From positions 22,185,304 to 22,249,303 of the forward strand of contig NC_072770.1 of assembly GCF_022539595.1 (NCBI RefSeq): a stretch of 64,000 nt of DNA. The letters are read 5' to 3'. This document shows, piece after piece, positions 21,001 to 32,800 of this stretch (the stretch's first letter is position 1; every line of letters starts with the position of its first letter). The stretch comes from Amphiprion ocellaris (taxonomy: Eukaryota > Chordata > Actinopteri > Pomacentridae). Below the pieces are notes generated by a model that was not told the DNA's origin, did no database searches, and saw only the letters and a program-made list of their open reading frames with translations. A program made the translations under genes and the position numbers.

Positions 21001-24000
21001 CACAGGTCACCTTGTCATGTGCTATTACTGCTGCTGTAACATGCTCCCTGTGATCGTAGGAAAAGAGCATGAGATAGACTTGTGGAGGCTGCAGGAGGGA
21101 GAATGAGAGAGAGGGAAGCGAAGAGACAGGACTGGACTAGTCTGCTCAGCCAGTTGTTTAGCTGCATTACAGACTCAGTTTGTCTACTTTGTTGTTGTTA
21201 GGTCCACATTGTCTCTTTTTGTCCATTGTATTCTTTCCTCTATCTGTTCTGCCTGTTTATTGTAGTTTTTTTTCCTACAGAAATTTCTAAACACCAAACA
21301 GATTTAAATGAAACTTCTTCTATCACTAATCCCACATCCCTACCTGCCCGCTCTTTTAAATTTTCCCTTTCTTCCACTTTTTGCTGGCATTGTGGGCTCT
21401 TATGTGCTTCTCTGTGTGAATCACAAGGCCATGTATTTCCATTGTTGCCCTGTTCTCTCTGCAGCCCGGGTCATTCCAGATCTGATTTGTTTTATGTCTT
21501 TTCTGTACTCGTAGTGACCCAGCCCGAGGTATGCAGTAAAACACGTTGCCTTATGTTTTCTCCCTTCTCCTTCCAACTCTCATCAACTTCTCTCTGTATT
21601 TTCTCTGCCTCTCTCTTCCATTATATCTTTCTCCTACTGTATTGCTGTCTTTTTTTCTCCTTTAGAGAAACTTTTGGCAGCATGGAACAATTTCAGAACC
21701 ATTTGTGGGATTGCGTCATGTGATGTAGATGGAGGATGCTCACTGGACTGTCATACAGGGCCTCCTTCTCTCACTTTGGCGTTCCACAGCAATCCCTCTC
21801 TTTCTTCCACTGCTGTTATAGGTCTGGATGTGATTCTGACTCTGACTCTTATGTGTTGGGATGTGGTCTGTAAGCTCATTGCTGACATTCTTGGGACATG
21901 ATGCCAGAGGTTTTTTATTTCCCGCTTTCCCTTCTCTCTTCTGCACGTCTGTGTGCACTTAAAATGATCCCTCCTTGAAATGCTGTCTAGATCCTCCCCT
22001 TTACTCACTTTGTTATATCTTGCCCTGTCTTCAATCACATTTCATCTCAACACCCAGGCCCTAATGGCCCCACTTAATTAGGTTTGTTAGGTGGTGGGTG
22101 TAGGTTGATGGTGGGTTTTATAATCACTTGATATTGACTTTGATGAAACTTAATCTAACATCTGGGCTGCGCTCCAAATCTTTTGCACAGCTGAGGTCTC
22201 ATTTATGTTTCTTCTCTAACAGGGCACCTGACAACGAAAACCAATGACCACTTTCCTGTTTGGTAATCACATACTTGTGATGCAGCTGGAAATCAAATGC
22301 CGAGTTCAACAGAGAGAAATAAGTTACCTTATGAGTGCTATTGGACTCCTGCCATAGTCCACATTGGCACTTATCCCTGTATGAATATCTCACAGCAGTT
22401 CAAACTCCCTGGAGGTAGAGTAACTGGCAGAATACACACGTTCATGCAGTACTATATTGAAAAGGCAGCATTATTAGTGCAAAAGTGTCATCATTAAAGG
22501 AAGACGCTTCACATATTAGCTGGAAACAAGTCTCACTCTCTGTTCCTCAGATTCACACCATCTGTAGTGGAGACCTAATATTGCACTGATTGACAACAAA
22601 TGTCAACTAATTACAAAGTGCACATTGTTACAGGGATGCAGATGGTGAAAACAGTTTACGCTGATAAATGAGATAAGGGTTTTTGTCATTTTCTGAGATA
22701 TTATGCAAACTTTGATGGGATATTCTTTCAACTCCACTGAGTTACAACCCTGTCAGGTGTTCATTAATACATATTTAATCACTGGAATTTTAATGTAGTA
22801 AACGTTATAAGGATATTCTGTTTTCTGACAAGATGAGTGGTTTTTAAGACATGTTGATCTTAATTCAGTCCAGGCCGCTAAGACCAAAAGACCATTTATT
22901 TTTAGAATTGATGACCCCTTCAACTGTTGAGCATTAAGTCTTCTGCAGACAGTGTCACATCTTTAAATCTAACCTGGGCCTGGTTATAACATCAGTCCCT
23001 GGATTATGAGAAACATGCGTGTCATTTTAGCCATAATGTGAATAAATCAAAGGTGGAAAAGATGAGTCACTGCCTCACTGCATGCTAAGTAGCACTTGTT
23101 CTCCCTCAGTTAGTCCTTTGGGTAAAAAGAAGGGGGAAACTCCCTGGCCTCTCCTTTGACTCTGCCACCAAAATTGGGGTAATGTCTTTATTTTGCAGCT
23201 TTCACCACCCAGTTGAAATGACATGCTAGAGTCAGTTTGTGGTACCATGCATAATTACAGCAAGCCTCATCCCTTGCTCATCGACCACTGCTGCTGTCTC
23301 ACTCAGACCTCCTAACTCCAGTCTTTCAGTGAACTTTGCTTTGCCTTCTTTTAATGATTTGATTTCTCAGATGGACAGAGTCCCTAAATTATTTCTAAAG
23401 TGAAGGTATTCAGTTGTGGAGAGAAATATGTAGTCTGTACAAAATATGCTTCTTTACTGCTTTCATCTCCATAGTACTGAAAAACTGGTTGGGTCAAATT
23501 GAATTTTTTTCTTTTGTATTTCTGACATTGAATATATATGGCTGTTGAACAGTTGGTGCAACATTCAAAGTTCAGGAAACATTATTTTTCCACAACTTAA
23601 TGTTATTTTAAATACTTTTGACGATCAACCATCTGGTAATCAGATTAATCAACTGAAAAAGTCGCAATTGAAATTAATTGCAGCCCTAGTTTTTAGGTGG
23701 TCCTTTTTTGGTCCAACCACCTTCACAAGCCCATAAAACTGAGTTACCTAGCATGGTTGAACCTGATTTATGGTCTGTCCAAATGTCAGATGGTTTGATA
23801 ACCCTCTTGCCTCACACTTTTTAGGGGTCTAGTTAGGGTGCGTGTGTGCCAACCATTTGCTGTAACTTTGTGAAACTGACAAAATTACTTTCATACCCAT
23901 GACACAATTAACCAGCTGTATATAGGAGAAAGGAGTGAGGGTCATTGTGCTTTTTTCATTTGTTCCTCAACAGATTTTGACAGTTATCATGTGTATTAGT

Positions 24001-27000
24001 GCAACACTGTCAGTGCCTCCCTGTAGAGATTGTAGAAAATGTGTGCCATCATCCCTCTGTCCACCCCCTCTCTATAACCAACTTTTCACTCCACCTTGTA
24101 GTGTGGCCACTTGGAACCACTGTAAACACACTTGTTTTCATTCTGAGTGACTCCAACCCAGCCCATATCTCTGACTGGGTGAGTAGGAGGGTGTGATGGT
24201 TGTCACATGTGGCAAAACCCAGCCTACCACCTCCAACACATCAGTGCCTTGAACCTTCAGCCTGGATGAGACTTGCATCGGGTTAGAAATATCAATTCTC
24301 ACACATACAATACAGTTGCCCAGCCGACAGATTTCACACTGATCAGTGTAAAAACACGCAAACAACACACAAAAAACAGCTCAGTGATTTCAAAATGGGA
24401 CTGAAGCAGGACCAGCAGAAATTAATCATACTATAAATGCGATTCCAACATGAATAGAATATTGCTTTTCCCCTGATCCTTCTCAAGATGAAGGGCTGTC
24501 AGAGATGAAACGTGCATTTATATTTAGCCAGTAGTTGAAGTGGCTTATGACTGTGTATTTTTAGCCAGCTTTTTAAATAACAAAAACAGCTTGTTTGTAT
24601 TGAGGGCTTTCTTTGGGTCACTGTTTTGCGTCTGCTCCTCATACTATTTGTCCCTCCTTTCCACAACTGCCAGCAGGGTACAGTGAGCCGTTGTGACACA
24701 GAAAGTCACGGTGACAAAGAGGTCACCCCTCCCCTACTTGCTGTATCCAAGTATATATGTTTTTACTCATAGCTCCTAATGTCCCCCTCATGACACTCCT
24801 CCCTGGCCTGCTTCTATCGTGCATCTCTCTCTCCTCCTACACTACTCTCACTGCTCACTTCTGTGGGCTGGCATTTCCTCTCTCTGAATGCATGAGCAGC
24901 ATTCACAGGGCAGTAGACGGGAACTCGTCTGAAGTATCCATGTAGCGGGGGATAATGGCCACATAAGCAGAGTGAAAACATTCCTACCCTGTGATGTTCT
25001 CAATGGTGACATGGTGAGAAGATTACAGAAGCGAGAGGAAATTGTGCTGCCGCAAAAGCATTCAGTGTTACACCGTTAAACCTGTATTTTTGTACTTACG
25101 ACTGAGTAAGTAGTGGTTCAGTCACTCTTGTATACTGTATTCACTGCTTCAAAAGACAACACATTCAATAAACAAGTCAGCAACATAAGAGATTCAAAGT
25201 GTTTTATGTAAACCAGAAGAGCTGACTTAATGATCAGGTAGAAGTTGTCAGGAGATTTGTCTCCTACAGCTGGTGTAAGCTTATTCTTACTCTAGTCATG
25301 TGGTTCAGACAAGCTGCCTTAATTACCCAGAATGCCTCTACACTCCACATGGAATATGTGCAACTTTCAGTGTCATTCATTATTTGTCTGTCCCTCTTTC
25401 ATCTAATTTGACCATTTCATTTATTTATAGCTTTTGACCACTGATCTGTAGCAATTCCTGGTATGTGATACTTTGTTAGAGTTCATTTGATGCCCAAGGT
25501 GACAGCTGTGATGAGAATCATAACTTCAAACAACATCTCTTGTCTTGGAATAAACCAGTTACACCTTTGCTGAGCACTTTTCATTTAAGAGACTTAAACA
25601 TATCTAGATTATCAGGAAGATAGAAGTAGTCAGAAATCAATTTCTTTACATTCCTGTTGAATGTCAACTGTGTCTAAAGAAGTGTGAATATCTACCACGT
25701 TCAGTCGAGTGATGGTTAAAAAGGATGGCTTTGTGAGGGACACATGTTGCAACTACAAAGCCATCGTGATATTGTTGTTTGTAAGCAACTTATACAAATA
25801 TGTCATGCGTGATTGCATGAAAGGACGGATGTAAAGATGTAGAAAATGAGTTTGAAAACAATGGTCTAGTCACAGATTTAGTCCCTGTGCTCCAGAAGTG
25901 CTCAAGGAAGTATGATAGGAATCAAGCAGTCAAATAAAAAATCGACACGTAAGTAATAGCTCGAGTATGATAGTTGGACTTCTGCTGAAAATAAAAATGT
26001 AGGGACAGCTTTGATAGTGCTTGACAGCCCATTTGTTTTTTATTTCACTGTGTAAACATAGAATCAGCTCACTTGTTGGCATTTAGGTTAGTACTGTAAC
26101 ATCACAATGCCATATCAGACAATTTAAATAATTAAGGAAGTTGCACACAGCACCTCGCCAATTCGGAGACACAGATGTTGCTGTGGGATGGCCTGTTTAA
26201 TGAAAAAGAAAGAAATGACCTGATATTTTACATTTGTTTGTTCTGTATGTGTCTGAAGGATTTCAAGGGTTGTGTGAGAGTTAGCAATGATGTGTTACAG
26301 TTGAAGCAGGAGCTGGACGCTGGCAAAATGTGATTGTAGATGGCAGAACAGAGCTTAACCCCAGTGACCTGCAGCCCATTTTAACCCCTACTTTTTAATT
26401 TTATCACCATAGTCGATGGAAAATTCTGGCTTTGGTTAAGAAGTTGGCTGGAATGGAGTTAAAGGAAGAGAAGAACTTTCTAATCAGTGATTACACATGT
26501 CAGCAGTAGAAAAGGTAAATGTGGAAAAAGTAAATCCGATCATATCGAATTATATGTCCGCAGAAACATTGCAGATCCCTTCTGCAGCAAAGACCATTTG
26601 TTGCTGTCCACCTATATCCTCAGTGTGCTCTAAAGATCTTATTTCTGTTATAAAATAAACTGCTTCTGTTTGCAGGGAGCAACAAATCTGTTCAACGCCT
26701 GAGAGGCTTATAGGTTCAACACATAGGAATTCAACATTTGTTAGCTCCAAAAGTTGCTAGACTCCCAAGTTTTTAAGCTGATACAATCTGTAGCATAATA
26801 CGCAATTTCCCTACGGCTTCAGTAACAGTCAAAACACAGCTGATTCTCTTGGGGGAAAAATAGTTTAGGTGCAATCATACAATCTACGATTACACTCCTT
26901 TTGCAAATTTCAAGTCAAATGTTGTAATATTTGTCGTGTCCTCTATTAGTCAGCCTTCAGAAAAAAAAATAAAATAAAAAAAAATCCATACCTTTTTGTC

Positions 27001-29670
27001 CTTAATGGAACTTCACTCAACCATGTAAACTAATAAAAAAGCACAGTAATACTGTTTTGTCCGTAGACTTTATGCCACTGTAACACAGGAGAGTAATATT
27101 ATGCATAATTATCACAATGACAGATTTGATTGATGCTGCCAAAAAGTGTACCCACAATATGTATATCATTCAAGACTGAGACAATCAGGAGAAGCCTAGA
27201 GCTAAAAACCTGTTTCCTGGCTTTGCATGCCCGAGACTGGAATGAGTACAGATCTGGTCTAATAACCTGATGCATTATTTAGAGCTCTCTCAATTCTACC
27301 GTGCATTTAGTCTAATGGCCTGTCAAGGCTGAATGCAATCACAGAGGACTGACTTCAATGATCATTCGCTGATATAGTAAGGTAAATGGGTGTTTTGGTT
27401 CACTGTGAGTGATGAGTGTAAAGGTCCGCTGGGAGTAGTTGGCCTACGTACAATGGGGCTGATTTTATGCTTTATTATAAGGCTGTGAACCCTTTCTACT
27501 GGTCAGGATTGTATAACGTTACATTATATCACAGCAATTAGGGGTTTGTGTTTTTGTGTTTTGCTGGATCATCGAGTACTTTGTGTGCTGATAATGTGCC
27601 ACCTCTCTAAATACCAGCAGGGCTTTGTTTAAAGACTGTATCTGAGAAAGATCAACACCAGGCTTCTCACATTGCCTGGCATGATTTCTTTGTTTAGTGT
27701 GTAACTGCTCTACTACAGTTTCACCAAAACAGTAATTTTAGATAAAGGATGTCCCAAACAAACTTGCAACAACATAGTGTTGTAGCCGATTCTAAAAGCT
27801 ATCTCAGAATCGAAAAAGTGGTCCACAAAATACATTTTTACTTAAGAATTATGACCATTAAGAAGCTACAACTTCTAGGATTGAACCTGAAAGTTTGGTA
27901 AACCCTTATAATACAAAGGATTAAATCCAATAGACTCTTTGGTTCCTCAGAGTCCTGGCTAGTATGGAAAATTCTTATTATTTAGGATACATTGAGTGTG
28001 AATTCTTCAAGCGTATGCCCATTCATATTTTCGTCCCCTTGTTATCAAGTGTAGTTGTATAGTAAATAGCCTCGGCACCTTATCTTGTTGTGTCCATGAA
28101 TTAATGTTAATACAACGCTGTCCGATAGACATGAAATTTGTTTTAATATGATTGGTGTTTAGTGTCGCCTGGTATAACACTCTGAAGGACCTCTGCATCA
28201 ACATTTGTGATGTGAGAAAGGCTGAGTGGAAGAAAGAAACATAAATTGTGCAATGAGACGGTTAGGAACAACAAGAATTTAGCACACACCGTTACCTGTT
28301 CTTTCACTTGATGGTAGTTAGTAATCATAATAAAACAAAGCAAAATAGATTGGTCAGCGTCACTACATAAATAGTAAAATGACTTATTTGTAAGACCCGT
28401 CTTGCTACATTTCTGTTTGGATGTCATTTTTTGCTTGTCTGTAATGGGAAAAAAATGACTGCTGTACTTTTGGTTTTCTTTACATCACCTGGCCAGAGCC
28501 CTCAGCTTCAGTAGCAAGGCCAAACAGTCTAAAGAGTTTCTCTGTGGTTTTTTGTTTGTGAGTTCTGCTCGACTCATCTGCTGAATTCCCTTGAGAATTA
28601 TTTGCCGACATGTTTTACTGTACTGTAACAGATGTATCAGATATTCCTGGTTGAAGCATGTGGTGCCTATTGTAGCTACTGTAGAGGTTTGAGGCACAGC
28701 TATCTATGATGCCTGTAGCAGTAAAGGAATGACTGGATGACTGGATCCTCTGTTTTCTCTCTTCTTTTTACCCTCTGTTTTAATAAATGCTACATGCTCT
28801 ATTAGTAAAATTAGTTTAAAGACATGCTGTTATTCATATTCACTGTTGAACTACACAGAAAAACAGCAACAAAAGTTGAGACTTTTACCGAGAACAGTGT
28901 TTTTTTTACTTTTAATTAGATGTGAATGATGAACAGCCCTGTCAATTTAGTTTAAATTATTCAGTCAGGCCCCTACCTTTAATGGCTGTTGATTTGTGCA
29001 TTTTGTTGGGGTTTGTATTGGTTTAGTTAGGTTCCCCTCCCACCACTTCCTTCCATCATTTGCTTCGCTTTCTCTCTGCAGTGGAAGCAAAGAAAAAAAT
29101 AAGAAAGGATCTTTGTGAAAAGGACAGTGATTGTTTGTTTATGAGGATGCTAGCCTTGCGGTGGCGTGCTTTTTTTTTTCTCCTTCTCACGAGGCTGTTA
29201 AGTGAAAAAGATACTTGAAGGACAATGTAATCAAAGCATTTTGGCATGTAATAAGGGTTTTTCCACTCGATCCATATGGCTACAGTTCCTCGCCTCAGGA
29301 TAAAAACACTGGAGCTAAGTTCATCTCCAAGGGGTAGACTTGTTGAATCTGTCCCAGATCAGTTTGGTTGAAATGGAGACCACTGAAATATAAAAGATAG
29401 CTATTATTGAACACAATTACAAAAAAAAACATGAATAGCCTTTGACTCTTACTATTCCCATTTTTTATATATCAAGTGAAGTTGAAGACTGAACAGATAA
29501 AATTACAATAATACATTTACTTTACACATTAAAAGTTGGAAGGCTATTCCTTGATTTTCTTTTTTTTAGATTACGTGTATAATATTGAGTAAGAATAAAT
29601 TTGTATAAGCCTGTTTCTACTCTGTCTTTATATCCTTCGATTTTCTTTCTCCACTTCTCTCTCTGTTTAG
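18045..29670 (+). other. vdr: Large first intron of vdr (inferred)
   Basis: About 11.6 kb without recognisable exons, if the leader exons are right. It includes GC-richer patches (20780-21010), a degenerate hAT-type end at about 23625-23690, an AGGTCA-A-TGGTCA direct repeat at 19814-19826 and a (purine-rich) A-tract near 26960. Many short ORFs have no recognisable domains. Confidence 0.6.
23625..23690. repeat. Possible degenerate hAT-type terminus
   Basis: The string ending TTAATTGCAGCCCTAG, with preceding AATCAGATTAATCAACTG, resembles the GCAGCCCTG-ended termini abundant in fish. No partner end was located. Confidence 0.3.
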
Positions 29671-29818
29671 TGATGGAGCCTACAGTTGTCAGTACGTCCA
29701 CTTTGGCCCCTGATGAGTTTGATAGGAATGTGCCACGGATCTGCGGTGTGTGTGGTGATAAAGCCACTGGCTTCCACTTCAACGCCATGACCTGTGAAGG
29801 CTGCAAGGGCTTTTTCAG
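29671..29818 (+). CDS. vdr: vdr exon with start codon and first zinc finger
   Basis: Acceptor CTGTTTAG at 29663-29670; two untranslated bases, then ATG at 29673 in TGATGG context; donor GT at 29819. Encodes DEFDRNVPRICGVCGD and the P box CEGCKGFF. Confidence 0.96.
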
Positions 29819-32800
29819 GTACACAGATGTTCGCACCAGTATGTGAAGTCAAAACAGACGTAAATTCTTGTGTGTGCAGATATAAACACACACAGCGAGT
29901 ATGATTTGTGGAGCTGCACAAAAGCTTAACCCCCCCCCCCCCCCCCCCCCGATGGAAAAAGTGTATATTGACCAAGCTATTGACACATGTACACATTGGT
30001 ATACAAACACAGATCTAAAATTGCATATATACCGGCCACCCACATGCTTACACATATGAAACTAAATTGCCGCCCACAGCTACATAGAAACACACACTAA
30101 ACTACTGACAACATTCATGTTTGCACTAACGCTCAGCAGCAGGGAAAAATAAAAATGATTTTGATCCAGCGGCTGCTCCCTGCTCGTTGATGCTGACATG
30201 AGTTTCTAATTAACCAAACTCAAAACTAGAACAAAAATGATTTTGTGAGTTTGTGTGCGTTTGATGTATTCATCCATTTGGATGTGTTCCTCTTAGCAGC
30301 GCTGATATTGAAAGGGAGTGTAGGAAAAAAGACGGATGTTTAACAGTCTCCTTCCTCATCTCTCAGATGGCCCTAGTTTGAACTCTTACGAAGCATGTGT
30401 GTGTCTGTGTATTTTTGCTCACATCTGTGTATAAATGTGCATACATACATATCTACCGCTGACTAAATCATTATGCTTTGCGTCAGCATTTGGTAACACT
30501 CATCTTTTACCCTCGGATTCCTTGGCACTCATCCATATTTATCCTGTTTCGCTCAGTCCCAAACTTGCTGGGCAAAAATATTTATCCAGTTCTGCCATAA
30601 TTATTATTTGTGCAAAACACTGTCAAAGGAGCCACTTTTTTTCTTTATTTTACTGAATTCTGATTCTTTACACATACCTTATTTATAAACATAATTACGC
30701 TAATGCTCAGCCAAACACATAGAGCCTAAAGTAAAATTTCTCAGTCATACTGACTTCTACAATTTCTTAGAATTTTATTTTTGTGTGCCTACATATTGCA
30801 ATAGATTTGTATTTTAATAAATGTTAATATACTATTTATTTAGGCGCAGTATGAAGCGCAAGGCCACCTTTACTTGCCCCTTTAATGGCAGTTGCACCAT
30901 CACGAAGGACAACAGGCGCCACTGCCAGGCATGCCGGCTCAAACGCTGTGTGGACATTGGCATGATGAAAGAGTGTAAGTATGACAGGTGACCTATATGT
31001 CTTCAGGGCAATACTCTAACCTGCATGTTTAGGTGTTGTAGGTGGATCCTAGTTTAGCCCTTTGGGTGTACTGCATGTTTTTTTTTTGTTTTTTTTTTTA
31101 ATCAAAGATCACATTATTAATATTAAATGCATGGATGGGATAATTTAGCCAGCAGTTTATGTGATTTAAAATGCTGAATATGAATATCCTGGGTAGATCC
31201 AAGACCACTATAACACACACAGAATCTGTACAAGTGTTCCCTCCCGTATGATAAATACATTAAATTTTTATGTAAAAAAATAGCCTAACATTTAAAATGT
31301 CTCGCAGGTTAACGGTGACATGCCTGTGCTGAGTGTGGTTGCGCATTGCTTTCGTCAAGTGGTTATGCCAGTTTACTCTGACACAGCCTACATACAACCT
31401 TGTTTTCATTTTCAAAATCCAAATACAGCCAAACCGCACTGGTTTTGTGAGATGTCAGGGTACCAGCTTCCACCTTGCTGTTTTGCAATGTATGGACATG
31501 AGCACAATAAGAGGCAGTCTGTGGTTTGGTGTTGAGTGTAGTATGAATAGTAATACTGGTGCTAGCAAGTGAGGGTAGCAACATTTGTTCCTTTAGTCGA
31601 CTAATCGCACACATCCCTAATATGCACAGCTGATGTTTGCTGGCCTGGGGGCCAACTGTCCCTCATGTAAATATTATGTAATATTTGGACTGAGGTCAAG
31701 TGTTTCTGGGTCTTTGCCCCATTAGAGTGTTTACATGTTCAGTTTGAACTACTGGAGCCTCCCCACATTGTGTACACTAAGTATACTCCATGTGAAGTTA
31801 AACACTTTATGTACAATCTAACTAGGCCCCTTCTTTCCACAGAATCGTGTTTGTTTTTATAGCCTGTAAATAGCAGGTACGTCTTTTCTTGTTTTCTTGT
31901 AATATCCGTATATTGTCCACAGGCCCTTTTTAAGCAAAGGTCTTTCCCTGTCATCTGAATGTTTTCCAAAGAGTGTTTCTGGGAATACCACAAGTGGTAG
32001 CGACAACATTGCAATTTACAGTACGTGAACAGAAGCCATTGGCATTGCCGTTGCAAAAACAGCAGCATGTTGTTGAGACCCCGCCCTCTCTCTCTGTCTC
32101 TCTCTTCGTCTCTCTCTCTCTGTGTCTCTGTGAGCTAATTCAGTGGCGAAAACAACAAGGAGCGAACAGAACAAAGACAATGCGCTCAGTTGTTCTGTGC
32201 AGCAGGGGTGTCCATATGGACCCATCCCCTCCTGATCTCTTCCTCCAGAGAATAACAACACCCCCCCCTCACCCAACACGACTTTGACTTAGCTGTCATC
32301 ACAATGTACAACACAAATATATAATGAAAGTCTTTGAAAGCGGTATACCACTGATCAGTTTTAGTGTTGTAAATATTCTCTGTCAGTGTGGCTCTTTATA
32401 TTATATTTTTAAGGTGCTTCCTGTGTCAGCCAAGTGCTTTCTGTTCTCATTTGATAATGTTGTTCTTACACAAAGAAAATCGCCATACATGTTTTTTTTC
32501 CTGAAAGTTTATTTTTCCTGTGTGCATATATTTCTAACACTCATTCTACATCTTGCCCCTTTAGTCATTCTGACAGACGAGGAAGTGCAGAGGAAGAAAG
32601 ACCTTATTCAGCGGCGGAAGGATGAGGAGGCACAGCGAGAAGCAGAGAGGGAAGCGCGGCGGCCCCGACTCACTGATGAACAGAGTCAGGTCATCGCCAC
32701 ACTGGTGGAGGCGCATCACAAAACATATGACGACTCTTACTCTGATTTCTGCCGTTTCAGGGTTTGTGCCTCAATACTTATTCTTCTTATCAAATCAACA

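Larger units (their letters stand above)
30975..32564 (+). other. vdr: vdr intron with hAT remnant
   Basis: GT-AG intron of 1,590 bp. It contains T-rich tracts near 31080, a hAT BED-finger remnant (31318-31620) and a CT-rich microsatellite (about 32085-32132). Confidence 0.88.

Noticed and set aside
20562..21039. Overlapping 127-codon frames on both strands in the vdr first intron
   Set aside because: They coincide with a GC-rich patch, are low-complexity on both strands, and resemble no protein.
21226..21723. 165-codon plus-strand frame rich in Leu, Phe, Ser and Cys
   Set aside because: The sequence is pyrimidine-rich (CT-biased), which yields spurious hydrophobic frames; no homology or splice context.
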